Assembly: GCF_904848665.1 (NCBI RefSeq)
Contig: NZ_CAJHCQ010000012.1
Coordinates: 1-64,000, forward strand
DNA: 64,000 bases
Source of the DNA: Paraburkholderia hiiakae
GTDB lineage: Bacteria; Pseudomonadota; Gammaproteobacteria; Burkholderiales; Burkholderiaceae
Direction of reading: 5' to 3'
The notes below the pieces were generated by a model. The model ran no database searches, was not told the origin of the DNA, and saw only the letters and a program-made list of their open reading frames with translations. The translations under genes and the position numbers were made by a program. Positions 9,648 through 18,569 of the stretch are shown piece after piece (position 1 is the stretch's first letter; every line of letters begins with the position of its first letter).

Positions 9648-10109
9648 ATGTCCGATTCAATCCGTAGCGAACAGGAAGAGTATTTCGAGCAGCTTTGCCT
9701 CGCCGTCGACGCCGGCGAGACCCACGTGCAGGAAGCAATCGAATACTTCGAGGAACAAAGCCACGAAAGCGAATTCGACGCCGCTGTATGGCTCGACATC
9801 GCGCTTTACCATGCGCCCGAGGTCGCGCGCGGCATCGTCGACTTCGTCGACGAGAGTGACCGCGAACGCAGCGACATCGCCCAAACCATTGCCGACACGC
9901 TCGACATCTCGTACGGCGACGACGAATGCGAACGCTTCGAAGCGACGATTCGCTTTGCGCTCGCCAACGGCATTCCCGTCGATCTCGACGTGGTGCTCGA
10001 CGGCTGCAATCGCGCGCTCGACGACCTCGAAGGCTGGGCGAGCGCCGACACCATGGCGCCGCTCGTGCGCCTGCGCGACGCGCTCTTCGAGCTGCAACGG
10101 GACAACTAG
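9648..10109 (+). CDS. Small acidic protein of unknown function
   Basis: A 153-residue soluble protein very rich in Asp and Glu (for example EQEEYFEQL, DFVDESDRERSD and SYGDDECERFE), predicted to be mostly helical. No signal peptide, membrane segment or known catalytic motif is visible. Codon use is like its neighbours, and the reading frame fills a gap between pdxY and an ABC binding-protein gene, so it looks real. I do not recognise the family. Acidic helical proteins of this kind can be DNA mimics or inhibitors, but nothing here shows that. Confidence 0.8.
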   Translation: MSDSIRSEQEEYFEQLCLAVDAGETHVQEAIEYFEEQSHESEFDAAVWLDIALYHAPEVARGIVDFVDESDRERSDIAQTIADTLDISYGDDECERFEATIRFALANGIPVDLDVVLDGCNRALDDLEGWASADTMAPLVRLRDALFELQRDN

Positions 10110-10423
10110 TCCTACCCGCGCGACATTGTGTGAGCAGCTGAACGCGCGGCTGAATGACCGGCAGACCGGGCAGCCTGATATATTGCTCGCCATCCGCCGC
10201 CTCACGAAGGCCGGCGCCCGGCCGGCGCACATGGGGAGCCGGCCGAGACACCCCGCCCACGCGCGCAGCCGTTCGCACAGCACGTTCTGGCAAGCCGCAG
10301 CCGCAAACAGCAAGACCCGAAGACGAGACGCCCCGCTTGCGCGCCACCGCCGGCGCGCAAGCGGGGCGTACCTGAAAAAAACGCCCACAAGAGCACCGCG
10401 CCGCTGTCGCGCAAGGAGTCACG
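10110..10423. other. Intergenic region with a very strong hairpin
   Basis: 314 bp between the acidic protein gene and the binding-protein gene. No gene is visible. The first half has several GCCGG inverted copies (about 10207-10255), and the second half holds the 18-bp hairpin listed separately. The downstream gene has its own AAGGAG ribosome binding site just before 10424. Confidence 0.6.
10328..10369. terminator. Perfect 18-bp stem-loop, terminator or leader element
   Basis: ACGCCCCGCTTGCGCGCC (10328-10345) pairs with its exact complement at 10352-10369 around a 6-nt ACCGCC loop. No T-run follows on plus (the next bases are ACCTGAAAAAAA); on minus the T-run precedes the stem. It could terminate transcription from upstream, protect an mRNA end, or sit in the leader of the binding-protein gene 54 bp downstream. 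Confidence 0.6.
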
Positions 10424-11647
10424 ATGAGTCTCGCCGCCGCGCTCAGAACCGCCACTGCCTACGCATTTGCCACGGCGCGCCGTGGGTTCGGTAAGCGCCG
10501 CCCATGCGACAAGCTAGCGGCCGGGCTCCTGATCGGCACACTCTGCGCACTCGGCGCCAGCAGCAACGCTGTGGCCGCCAGCCCGCTCAACGTACGCATC
10601 GGTTTCGTCTCGCCGCTCTCTGGCGAATACGCGGACTACGGCCGCGACCTGGAAAACGGCGTGCAGCTCGCCCTCGACGAAGCGAACGCGCAAAACCTCA
10701 AGATAGGCGAGCAAACGGCGCACTTCGAGCTCGTGCCCATCGACGACCGCAGCGATCCGCGCCTCGGCGTACAGGCCGCCGCGACGCTCGCGAACCAGGG
10801 CGTGAATGCCGTGGTCGGCCACTTCAACTCGGGCTCGGCCATTCCGGCCTCGCGCATCTACGAGAGCGCCGGCATTCCGATGATCAGCCCCGCAGCGACC
10901 AATCCCGTCATCACGTCCCAAGGCTTCGCCAACACCTTCATGGTGATTGCAAACGACGCGCAAAACGCAGGCGTAGCCGGCGCGTGGGCCGTGGACGTGA
11001 TGAAGGCCAAACGCGTGGCCATCATCGACGACCGCACCGCCTTCGGCCAGGGCGAAGCCGACGTGTTCGAGCGCGCGGTGCGCGAGCATGGCGGCAACGT
11101 GGTCGCGCGCGAGTTCGCGGAAAGCATCGCGAGCGACTTCGGTCCGCAGCTAGCGAGAATCAAGGCCGCCGATGCCGACCTGCTCTACTTCGGCGGCCTC
11201 GCCCACCAGGGCGCGGCGCTCGTGAAGCAGATGAAGGCGCGCAGCATGAACGCGCAGTTCGTAGGCGGCGGCGGCGTGGCGAACACCGACTTCACCCACG
11301 ACGCGGGAGCCGCCGCCGAAGGCGCGATGGCCTGGGAATACGGCCGCCCGCTCGCGCAACTGCCCGATGGCCCGCGCTTCGAGCAGGCCTATAAAAGCCG
11401 CTTCGGCGCCAACGTGCTCGCCTACGCGCCGTTCGGCTACGACGCGGCGTGGGCCGCGATCCATGCGATGGTCAATGCGAAGTCGGCACAGCCCGAGGTG
11501 TACCGTAGCGCGCTCAAGGCGCTCGCCTTCGACGGCGTGACCGGTCGCATCGCCTTCGAGCCAGACGGCTCGCTCAAGAACGGCGCCTCCACACTCTGGC
11601 AGGTGAAGAAAGGCGTGTGGGTGCCGGTGACGACGCGCGGCGGCTGA
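10424..11647 (+). CDS. Periplasmic substrate-binding protein, branched-chain amino acid (LivJ/HAAT) type
   Basis: A 407-residue type 1 periplasmic binding protein. A long signal region (hydrophobic about 35-52, likely cut after VAA near 51) precedes VRIGFVSPLSGEYADYGRD, the conserved start of the Liv-type fold; FNSGSAIPASRIYESAGIPMISPAATNP is the ligand-cleft region. Such proteins deliver Leu/Ile/Val or related small acids to an ABC permease. No permease or ATPase gene is adjacent, so this is an orphan receptor. The start has a good AAGGAG ribosome binding site. It converges with the DUF3857 gene, 7 bp apart. Confidence 0.88.
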   Translation: MSLAAALRTATAYAFATARRGFGKRRPCDKLAAGLLIGTLCALGASSNAVAASPLNVRIGFVSPLSGEYADYGRDLENGVQLALDEANAQNLKIGEQTAHFELVPIDDRSDPRLGVQAAATLANQGVNAVVGHFNSGSAIPASRIYESAGIPMISPAATNPVITSQGFANTFMVIANDAQNAGVAGAWAVDVMKAKRVAIIDDRTAFGQGEADVFERAVREHGGNVVAREFAESIASDFGPQLARIKAADADLLYFGGLAHQGAALVKQMKARSMNAQFVGGGGVANTDFTHDAGAAAEGAMAWEYGRPLAQLPDGPRFEQAYKSRFGANVLAYAPFGYDAAWAAIHAMVNAKSAQPEVYRSALKALAFDGVTGRIAFEPDGSLKNGASTLWQVKKGVWVPVTTRGG

Positions 11648-11654
11648 GCGCCGC

Positions 11655-13580
11655 TCATTGCGCCCGCGGCGCAAGCGCTCCCCGCACGACGATCTGCGCG
11701 TGCGTGTCGCGCTCGATACGGACGAGCGCGTCGCGCATCTGCGCGAATTCGTCGGCTGTGCACATCTGGTGGCCGAAGCGCGCCGATAACCGCCGCTCGA
11801 TTTGCAGCGTGCGCGAGCGCGCGTCGAACACGTAGTGCGATGTGTAGTCGAGAAACGCGTCGTTCACTTGCGTATCTTGCGGCACGTCGGTCACGCGCGC
11901 GAACGCGGGCAACTCGATTTGCGCGCTCTCCGCAAACTCCCCCCCGATGCACGCCCAGGGTTGCGTACGGCGCGGCTGCGCAAGCCAGTTGTCGATCTGC
12001 GTGGCGATGCCGCCCGTAAAGCTGCTCGTCGTCGTAATCGCGGTTGTGCCGTCGCGCCAGACCACGTGATCGAGCGTGCCTTGCATCGTCACCGAAAACG
12101 GACCGTCGGTCGCGTCCGTGGGGCTCGTGCTCACGCGCACAGTGCCGGCGAGCCCGGTGAGCCGCAGGCGCTGCGACGCGAGTTGCTGTGCCCCCGCGCG
12201 CGTCGCGCGGCGAAACGAATTGCGCTCGGGCTCCGCGCCCGCGCCCTCGTCTTCCACGTAGTAACTGTAGGCGGCGTCACCCGTCGCGCCCACCTCGAGC
12301 GAAAGGCGCGCCGTGCGCTCGCGCCGCTCGGTCGCGGGCGTGCGTGAGAGCACACCGTCGTCGACAAGCAGGACAGGCCGGTCCATCACGCCCGGCGGCA
12401 GGTAGCCGAACGCGTAGCCGCCCGACGACGTGTCCGCGTACAAGCCAAGGTCGGGCAGCCAGGCGATCGCGTGGTTGATCGCATGCGCGCCATAGCCCGG
12501 CACGTCGGGCAGCGCGTAGACGGGGCCGAGATTGAGCAGCACGGGCTCGGCGCGGATGCCCACCGCTGCGAGCAGCGCGCTGAAAAGCGCCACGTGGTCC
12601 TTGCAGTCGCCGTAGCGGTTGCGCAGGATGTCGGTCGCGCGATGCGGCACGGCCGCGGTCTCGCCAAGAAAGAGCGCGACGTAGCGAATGTTGAAGCGCA
12701 TCCAGTCGTAGATGCGGCGCGCCTTCTCTTGCGGGTCGCTCACATCCGACGTGAGCGCAAGCGCCAGCGATGCAATGGCCGGATCGGTCGAGGTGGGATC
12801 GGCGGCGGCTTCGCGGTAGCGCGTGGCGAACGCGGCGAAGTCGGGCACGGTGGTTACCATCAGCCGGTCGCCCCAGTTCACGTAGGCCACCGCTCCCGCT
12901 TCGAGCGGCGCATAGGGGCCGTGCCGGTAGTCGAATGCGTAGCGGGTGCGGCCGTTCGCCGTCTCGGGGGCGAGCGCCGTGTAGCCGCGCGCATCGACGT
13001 GGAGCGGCACGTTGGCGGGCAGATCGAAGATGAGGCGCTGAAACTCGACGGGTTCGCCGGTCGGCTCGACGAAGTACGAAAACGTGCCCGCATCCAGCGC
13101 CTTCGCGCGGCGCTTCGCGAAATGCAGATGCACGCGCGAGCCAACCTGGACGCCCGGAAAGATCACCGTGCGCAGCACGCCGTCCTCGAACGTGGGCGCG
13201 CCCGCCGAGCGCGGCTCCTGCACGTCGCGTATGCCGCTCGCGCCAACCGCGTGCGTGGCGCCGTCCGGGTCGATGGTTTCGGCCGAGAGCTTCGCGATCG
13301 TTTCGATATCCTTATTGAACCAGACGTAGCGCTGGGCGATCTCGTCCACGCCGGCAGTCGTGTTCGCGCGCAGCACGGTGTCGTCGTCCTCGACGACCGA
13401 GCCGTCCTGCTGCACCACGAAGAGATGTACGTCGCGCTCGAGCGTGTACGGAGGGACGTCGTTTTGCGCGGCGCTATCTGTGGTCCCGGCGCGAGCATGT
13501 CCGCTCGCGATTGCCAGGCTCAACGCAAGGCACGACGCGACGCACCGGGCGGCACGCCTGAACGACTCGCCTCGCGTCAT
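11655..13580 (-). CDS. DUF3857 and transglutaminase-like domain protein, exported
   Basis: A 641-residue protein with an N-terminal signal peptide (cut probably after ARA near 30). The first half is a DUF3857 domain (about 45-210), followed by a transglutaminase/protease-like domain with the nucleophile in RYGDCKDH, Cys326, and a C-terminal beta-rich region. Family members are periplasmic or surface proteins with unproven activity, probably transglutaminase-fold hydrolases or binding proteins. The ORF is open 228 bases further upstream, but that overlaps the AraC gene and lacks conservation; the ATG at 13580 opens a clean signal peptide. It starts 7 bp after the AraC-family gene, so the two are probably one transcript. 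Confidence 0.85.
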   Translation of the reverse strand: MTRGESFRRAARCVASCLALSLAIASGHARAGTTDSAAQNDVPPYTLERDVHLFVVQQDGSVVEDDDTVLRANTTAGVDEIAQRYVWFNKDIETIAKLSAETIDPDGATHAVGASGIRDVQEPRSAGAPTFEDGVLRTVIFPGVQVGSRVHLHFAKRRAKALDAGTFSYFVEPTGEPVEFQRLIFDLPANVPLHVDARGYTALAPETANGRTRYAFDYRHGPYAPLEAGAVAYVNWGDRLMVTTVPDFAAFATRYREAAADPTSTDPAIASLALALTSDVSDPQEKARRIYDWMRFNIRYVALFLGETAAVPHRATDILRNRYGDCKDHVALFSALLAAVGIRAEPVLLNLGPVYALPDVPGYGAHAINHAIAWLPDLGLYADTSSGGYAFGYLPPGVMDRPVLLVDDGVLSRTPATERRERTARLSLEVGATGDAAYSYYVEDEGAGAEPERNSFRRATRAGAQQLASQRLRLTGLAGTVRVSTSPTDATDGPFSVTMQGTLDHVVWRDGTTAITTTSSFTGGIATQIDNWLAQPRRTQPWACIGGEFAESAQIELPAFARVTDVPQDTQVNDAFLDYTSHYVFDARSRTLQIERRLSARFGHQMCTADEFAQMRDALVRIERDTHAQIVVRGALAPRAQ

Positions 13581-13587
13581 GGGCGGT

Positions 13588-14574
13588 TCAGGCGCGCACC
13601 GCCGCTTGCGCGGCGTTCGGCCATGAGGTCTGCGCGAGATGGCGCTCGCGCTGCGCAGCACGCCATGCGCGCGGACTCGCGCCGAACTCCGCGCGAAACG
13701 CGGCATTGAAGTTCGAGAGGTCGTTGAAGCCGCTCGCGAGCGCAACGTCGACGATCTTCGCTTCGTCGTCGGCGGCCAGACGCAGCGCGGCGCCGCGCAA
13801 CCGCGCACGCAGCAAATATTGATGCGGGGTCACGCCGGCAACGACCGAGAAGGTGCGCAGAAAATAGAACTCACTCACGCCCGCCGCGCTCGCGAGGCTG
13901 GCGAGCGTATGGGCGTCGTCGGGCGTCTCGTCGATCAGGCGCAGCGTCGCAACCACGCGCGCCGCCGCGGCGGCGCCGGGCGTAGCGGGAGCAAGCGCGT
14001 CCTTGCCGCTCGCCACCACACGCAAGGTCGTGAGCGCCAGTTCTAGTGCGATTTCATCCCACCCTGCGCCGCCGCCCCCGCTCGCGTGAGCCCGCTCCTG
14101 CGCGAGCGCGTCGGCGCAAGCGTGCGCCACGAGTGGCGCGAGCGCGCGCCCCGGCGGCACCCGCGCGGCGCGCCAGCGCCTGGCGCCCGACGCAAGACCC
14201 GCGGCCGCGGCCTGCTCGTCGAGCCAGGCTGGGTCGTAATGGAACGAGAGGCAGCGGTCGCCCGCCGCATGACGATGGCCGCATTCGAAACAGGCCCCGG
14301 CAACGCCCAGCATGAGTGCGCCGGGCGTCATGAGCGCGCGCGCGTCGCCGCTGCGGTAGCCGAACACGCCTGCTGCCACGATGGCGAGGCACGCGCTCGT
14401 GTGGCGCTCCTCGTAGGGCCGGTCGCCGGGGCCGAGCGTGCAGACAACATCGTCAACCGACCAGCCAGCGCCTCCCGCGAGCGGACGCACCGTGGGCGCA
14501 CGGCCGCTATCGGCGCGGCCTTCGCGCTCGCGCTGAGCGAGCGCGCGTTGCAGTGAAGCGGCGAGACCTTGCAC
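13588..14574 (-). CDS. AraC-family transcriptional regulator
   Basis: A 328-residue regulator. The C-terminal third holds the double helix-turn-helix of the AraC/XylS family: LASLASAAGVSEFYFLRTF is the first helix-turn-helix, and IVDVALASGFNDLSNFNAAF with FRAEFGASPRAW is the second. The N-terminal part has a cupin-like sensor with ECGHRHAAGDRCLSFHY, including Cys and His residues that might sense a ligand or metal. It lies directly upstream of the DUF3857 gene on the same strand and may regulate it; no binding site is visible. Confidence 0.9.
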   Translation of the reverse strand: MQGLAASLQRALAQREREGRADSGRAPTVRPLAGGAGWSVDDVVCTLGPGDRPYEERHTSACLAIVAAGVFGYRSGDARALMTPGALMLGVAGACFECGHRHAAGDRCLSFHYDPAWLDEQAAAAGLASGARRWRAARVPPGRALAPLVAHACADALAQERAHASGGGGAGWDEIALELALTTLRVVASGKDALAPATPGAAAAARVVATLRLIDETPDDAHTLASLASAAGVSEFYFLRTFSVVAGVTPHQYLLRARLRGAALRLAADDEAKIVDVALASGFNDLSNFNAAFRAEFGASPRAWRAAQRERHLAQTSWPNAAQAAVRA

Positions 14575-14675
14575 GGCAACCTCGCGGGAAGTGAGCTACG
14601 TTCGTGGGCTACGTCTGCCGTTGTAGCACATCGACGCGGCCGCCGCCGAGCCTGCCCCGATCCTCGCACTGGCCG

Positions 14676-15926
14676 CTATCCCCTGCGCTCGTCGATGGCG
14701 CGCAGCAGCGAAAGCGCGATGCCCTCGGCAGCAAGGCGCACCGCTTCGAGCGACGGAAACGACGGCGCGATGCGCAGATGGCTGTCGTGCGCATCGACGC
14801 CATAGGGAAACGCCGCGCCCGCGGGCGTGAGGACGAGGCCCGCCGCCGCCGCGAGTTCGACAGTGCGCCGCGCGCAGCCCTCGGGCGCATAAAGGCTGAT
14901 GAAATAGCCGCCCTGCGGCACGTTCCAGCTCACGCCGGGCACGCCGGTCAGGCGCGCGCGGAACACCTCGTCGACAGCGTCGAACTTCGGCTTGAGGAGC
15001 GCTCGATGACGCGCCATCAGTTCAGTGAGCGTCGCGCGCTCGCGCAGAAAGCGCACGTGGCGCAACTGGTTGAGCTTGTCCGGCCCGATGGTGCGCACGG
15101 CCGAATGCGTCTGCCACCAGGCCACGTTGCGCGGCGCGGCGGCGAGCCACGCGAACGCCCCGCCGCCGAACGTCACTTTCGACAGCGATGCGAACATCAG
15201 CGCGCGCTGCGCGTGGCCCGCCGCCGCGCAGGTCTCGAACACGTCGAGCGTCGTGAGCGCTTCGTCGGTGAGATGGTGGAAGCGGTAGGCATCGTCCCAG
15301 AAGAGGCGGAAGTCGGGTGCGGCGGGCATCGCGGCGAGACGCCGTATCACCTCGTCGGACCAGATCGCGCCCGTCGGGTTGCTGTAGAGCGGCACGCACC
15401 ACATGCCCTTGATCGATGGATCGTCGCGCACGAGCGCTTCCACGCGGTCCATGTCGGGACCGTCCTCGCGCATCGGCACGGCGATCATGCGCACGCCGAG
15501 CGCCTCGCAGATCGCGAAGTGGCGGTCATAGCCCGGCACCGGACACACGAAGGCGATCTCGCCTTGCGCGCGCCACGGCGCGCTCATGTCCGCGCCCTCG
15601 CCCACCGGCACGCCATGCAGCAGCGCGAATGTCAGCGCGTCGTGCATGAGTTCGAGGCTCGAATTGCCCGCAGCGATCACCTGCGCGCTCGGTACACCGA
15701 GCAGCTGCGCGCCCAGCTCGCGCGCCTCGGGCAAGCCGCTCGCGAGGCCGTAGTTGCGGCAGTCAAAGCCGTCGCGCGCGAGATAGCCCGCCTGCCCCGC
15801 TTCATCGATAAGCGCCTGCGAGAGATCGAGCTGCTCGGGCGAAGGCTTGCCGCGCGACATGTCGAGCCGCATGTTCAGTTGCTGGAATCGTTCGTAGGTC
15901 AAATCGACGGGCGGCGACATCAACAT
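14676..15926 (-). CDS. PLP-dependent aminotransferase, MocR-type class I fold
   Basis: A 416-residue fold-type I aminotransferase. NPTG at 183-186, DDAY at 211-214 and SLSKVTFGGG with Lys250 form the PLP site; Lys250 would carry the Schiff base. The N-terminal MRLDMSRGKPSPEQLDLS is typical of the aspartate/alanine-like group often labelled Aminotran_MocR, although there is no GntR DNA-binding domain here. The substrate is probably a small amino acid, unproven. A LysR gene (16057) is divergent from it across 130 bp, which is the usual arrangement of a LysR regulator and its target. Confidence 0.87.
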   Translation of the reverse strand: MLMSPPVDLTYERFQQLNMRLDMSRGKPSPEQLDLSQALIDEAGQAGYLARDGFDCRNYGLASGLPEARELGAQLLGVPSAQVIAAGNSSLELMHDALTFALLHGVPVGEGADMSAPWRAQGEIAFVCPVPGYDRHFAICEALGVRMIAVPMREDGPDMDRVEALVRDDPSIKGMWCVPLYSNPTGAIWSDEVIRRLAAMPAAPDFRLFWDDAYRFHHLTDEALTTLDVFETCAAAGHAQRALMFASLSKVTFGGGAFAWLAAAPRNVAWWQTHSAVRTIGPDKLNQLRHVRFLRERATLTELMARHRALLKPKFDAVDEVFRARLTGVPGVSWNVPQGGYFISLYAPEGCARRTVELAAAAGLVLTPAGAAFPYGVDAHDSHLRIAPSFPSLEAVRLAAEGIALSLLRAIDERRG

Positions 15927-16056
15927 GGGCTTCTCCGAAAAACGAAGGACTGCGCGGGGAACAACGTGAACGGTCGGTACGTCCCCAGTATCGGCCTGCC
16001 CCCGCGTTCAGACAAACGCGTTATATTGAAGGCTTCGATCAATTTTTCTTATACCA

Positions 16057-16935
16057 ATGAAGACCCTCGACCTCGACGTGCTCGCCATGGTGGTGGCCGT
16101 CGCCGACGCCGGCAGCTTCGTGCGCGGCGCCGCGCTCGTGCACCGCTCGCAGGCGGCGCTCAGCATGCAGATCCGCGCGCTCGAGGAATCCATCGGCAAG
16201 CCCCTCTTCATCCGCGCGCCGCGCAGCGTCACGCCCACGCCCGATGGCCAGACGCTCATCGCCTACGCGCGGCGCATGCTCGCGCTGCGCGACGAAGCGT
16301 GGGCCTCGCTCGCGCACCCGGAGGTGACGGGCCGCGTGTCGATCGGCGTGCCCGACGACTACGCGTCCTCACTCATGCCGCCGGTGCTGCGCAAGTTCTC
16401 GGCGAACTGGCCGAAGGTGGAAATCCAGGTGATCGGGCTGCCAAGCAGCGCGCTCATGCCGCTCCTGAAAGACAACAAGATCGACCTCGCCTGCATCACG
16501 CGCACGCGGGGCCTCGCGGGTGAGTTCATCCGCTTCGAGCCGATGGTGTGGGCAGCGCCTCCCGCGGCCGTGAGCGCGGCGAGCGGGCGCGAGATCTGGC
16601 GCGAGCGGCCGCTGCCGGTCGCCCTCTTCGGCGGCGGCAGCGTCGCGCACACGAACGCGATCCAGGCGCTGGAGCGCGCGAAGATCGCTTATCGCACCTC
16701 GTATGAAAGCCCGAGCCTGATGGGCCTGTGCAGCATGGTGGCAGCGGGTCTCGCCATCGCGCCGCTCGCGCGCTGCGCGGTGCCCGAGACGTTCGTCACG
16801 CTCGGCCGTCAGCATGGCCTGCCGGAACTGCCCGAGCTGGAAGTGGTGCTCGCGCGCAGCGCACGCTCGAACCGCCCGCCGTGCGACTTTCTCGCCGATC
16901 AGATCCTCGCGGAGTTGCGCGTACAAGAGCGCTGA
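16057..16935 (+). CDS. LysR-family transcriptional regulator
   Basis: A 292-residue regulator. The N-terminal winged helix-turn-helix (about 1-62: VADAGSFVRGAALVHRSQAALSMQIRALEE) is intact, followed by a periplasmic-binding-fold effector domain with GRVSIGVPDDYA near 90. It faces the aminotransferase gene and probably controls it in response to a small molecule. The next gene converges on it 41 bp away. Confidence 0.9.
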   Translation: MKTLDLDVLAMVVAVADAGSFVRGAALVHRSQAALSMQIRALEESIGKPLFIRAPRSVTPTPDGQTLIAYARRMLALRDEAWASLAHPEVTGRVSIGVPDDYASSLMPPVLRKFSANWPKVEIQVIGLPSSALMPLLKDNKIDLACITRTRGLAGEFIRFEPMVWAAPPAAVSAASGREIWRERPLPVALFGGGSVAHTNAIQALERAKIAYRTSYESPSLMGLCSMVAAGLAIAPLARCAVPETFVTLGRQHGLPELPELEVVLARSARSNRPPCDFLADQILAELRVQER

Positions 16936-16976
16936 CTTCAAACGATAACTGCGCAGACGATGCTTCGGGCAACGAA

Positions 16977-17627
16977 TCAGTCGTCGCCCAGTCGAGAAAG
17001 CAGCGCGTAAAGGCGCGAGACATGCCGCAGCAGCATTTCGCGATGCTTTTCAATCTGCTCGAGGCGGCCTTCGAGATCGGCGCGCACGCGCTCGTCGGGG
17101 TCGGCGTAGTTGATCACGTCTTCGATGCGCGAGCGCAGCACCGCAGGCTCGACCGGCGGCACGCTCAGGTAGCGCTCGAGCTTGCGCACGTCCTGCGCCG
17201 CGAGATCGCGGATCTTGCGCATGCCCGCAAGACGCCGGTGCGCCTCTGGCGTTGCCGTCACTTCCTCACGCTTCGCGCCCTGGCCGAAAATCGGCTCCAC
17301 GCGCAGCACAGGCGCCTTGCGCACCGGATGCGCGGTGCCGCGAAAGCGCGCGCGCGGCGTCTCGCTTGCGATCGCCTCGCGCGTCTCGTCGGGTACATCG
17401 GCGCTCTCGTGCTTCACGTCCATCCAGCCTTCGGGCAGGCCCGTGACGGCTTCCACGCCGCGCACGAACTCCGCGCTGAAGTCGCGCTCACCCGACACGA
17501 TCAGCTTCATGTGGCTCGCGGAAAACGTCATCATGCGCGCGAGCCGCGTCGCAGAGCCGACCTCGCGCGTAAGCAGCGCCAGATTGGCCCGCCACATCGG
17601 CATGAGCGTGGCGTTGGCATCGTCCAT
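16977..17627 (-). CDS. Putative HTH DNA-binding protein with helical C-terminus
   Basis: A 216-residue protein. The first 70 residues resemble a Cro/CI-like helix-turn-helix (GSATRLARMMTFSASHMKLIVSG, then a GLPEGWMD end). A central charged linker follows, and the last 80 residues are helical with leucine heptad spacing (RADLEGRLEQIEKHREMLLRHV), which suggests a dimerising coiled coil. The ribosome binding site AAGGAGGAGC is strong. No close relative can be named. It sits where further hut genes would be expected downstream of hutC, but its sequence does not link it to histidine use. Confidence 0.75.
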   Translation of the reverse strand: MDDANATLMPMWRANLALLTREVGSATRLARMMTFSASHMKLIVSGERDFSAEFVRGVEAVTGLPEGWMDVKHESADVPDETREAIASETPRARFRGTAHPVRKAPVLRVEPIFGQGAKREEVTATPEAHRRLAGMRKIRDLAAQDVRKLERYLSVPPVEPAVLRSRIEDVINYADPDERVRADLEGRLEQIEKHREMLLRHVSRLYALLSRLGDD

Positions 17628-17844
17628 TGCGGAGCTCCTCCTTCGTTCGCGTCACCCTCCAATGATACGGGCTGCGGCGCACCACGCGCGCTTTCTCGGG
17701 CCGTCTGGCCCCATTGGCGCGATGTGGTCGACAATCTGAAAACGCAGCAAGACGCATGCCGACGACAACCGACCGGGCACGGGGAAAAAGCTGAGGAAAT
17801 GGCGAGATAGAGCGCTGCACAGGCCACGCGCGAGTTGCGCGGGC

Positions 17845-18540
17845 TTAGAAATGCCCGGTGAAGCGGTAGCGGCTGCCCGGATGCCAGAGGTTGGCGACCG
17901 AAGCGACGAGCCCGCGCGAGCGCGTGCGCCGGTGCAGCACGAGGCACGGTTCGGACTCGCCCATGGCGAGGTGCACGCGCGTATCCGCCTCGGGCGCGAG
18001 CGCCTCGATGCGGTACTCCACGCCCTGCAGCGGCGCGACATGCACGAGGTACTGGTTCGGCGTGATGTGCGTGAAGTCCTGCGCCGCGTAGTCGGGCGCG
18101 ATGGCGGGATTGACCCAGCGCTCTTCGAGCTGCACGGGCTCGTCGTTCTCGAAGTGGAGCACGCGCGAGTTGAACACCTGGTCGTTCGCGGCGAGCCCCA
18201 TTTCGACGGCGAGCGCCTCGTCTGTACGATGCACGCCGATCTCGAGCACCTGGGCGCGGTAGCGGTGCCCGCGCGCGAGGATTTCGTCGGAGATGCTGCG
18301 AATGGCGACGAGCGTCGATTCGTACTTGGGCCGCGCGACGAACGTGCCCGCGCCCTGTACGCGCGTGAGCACCTGTTCCGCGGTGAGTTCTCGCAGCGCC
18401 CGGTTCACGGTCATGCGCGCGACCTTGAACTCGCGCGCCAGTTCGTTCTCCGAAGGCACCTGGTCGCCCTCGCTCCACTCACCGGCGTGAATACGCGCGA
18501 GGATGAAGTCCTTGATGCCCTGGTATGCGGGAGCGTTCAT
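17845..18540 (-). CDS. hutC: Histidine utilisation repressor HutC
   Basis: A 231-residue GntR/HutC-family regulator. A winged HTH covers about residues 5-72 (GDQVPSENELAREFKVARMTVNRAL) and the UTRA ligand domain about 90-225 (FNSRVLHFENDEPVQLEERWVNP, ITPNQYLV). HutC represses hut genes and releases DNA when urocanate binds. The ATG at 18540 gives the right length; the ORF is open upstream only inside hutH. It begins 29 bp after hutH on the same strand. Two likely operators lie upstream of hutH, which supports autoregulation. Confidence 0.92.
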   Translation of the reverse strand: MNAPAYQGIKDFILARIHAGEWSEGDQVPSENELAREFKVARMTVNRALRELTAEQVLTRVQGAGTFVARPKYESTLVAIRSISDEILARGHRYRAQVLEIGVHRTDEALAVEMGLAANDQVFNSRVLHFENDEPVQLEERWVNPAIAPDYAAQDFTHITPNQYLVHVAPLQGVEYRIEALAPEADTRVHLAMGESEPCLVLHRRTRSRGLVASVANLWHPGSRYRFTGHF

Positions 18541-18569
18541 CGCGTTGGCCCGTGTCGCAGCAACGCGGC

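Noticed and set aside
14604..16523. 639-codon plus-strand ORF opposite the aminotransferase gene
   Set aside because: It lies antisense to a clear aminotransferase and runs into the LysR gene in the wrong frame; composition is that of a shadow.
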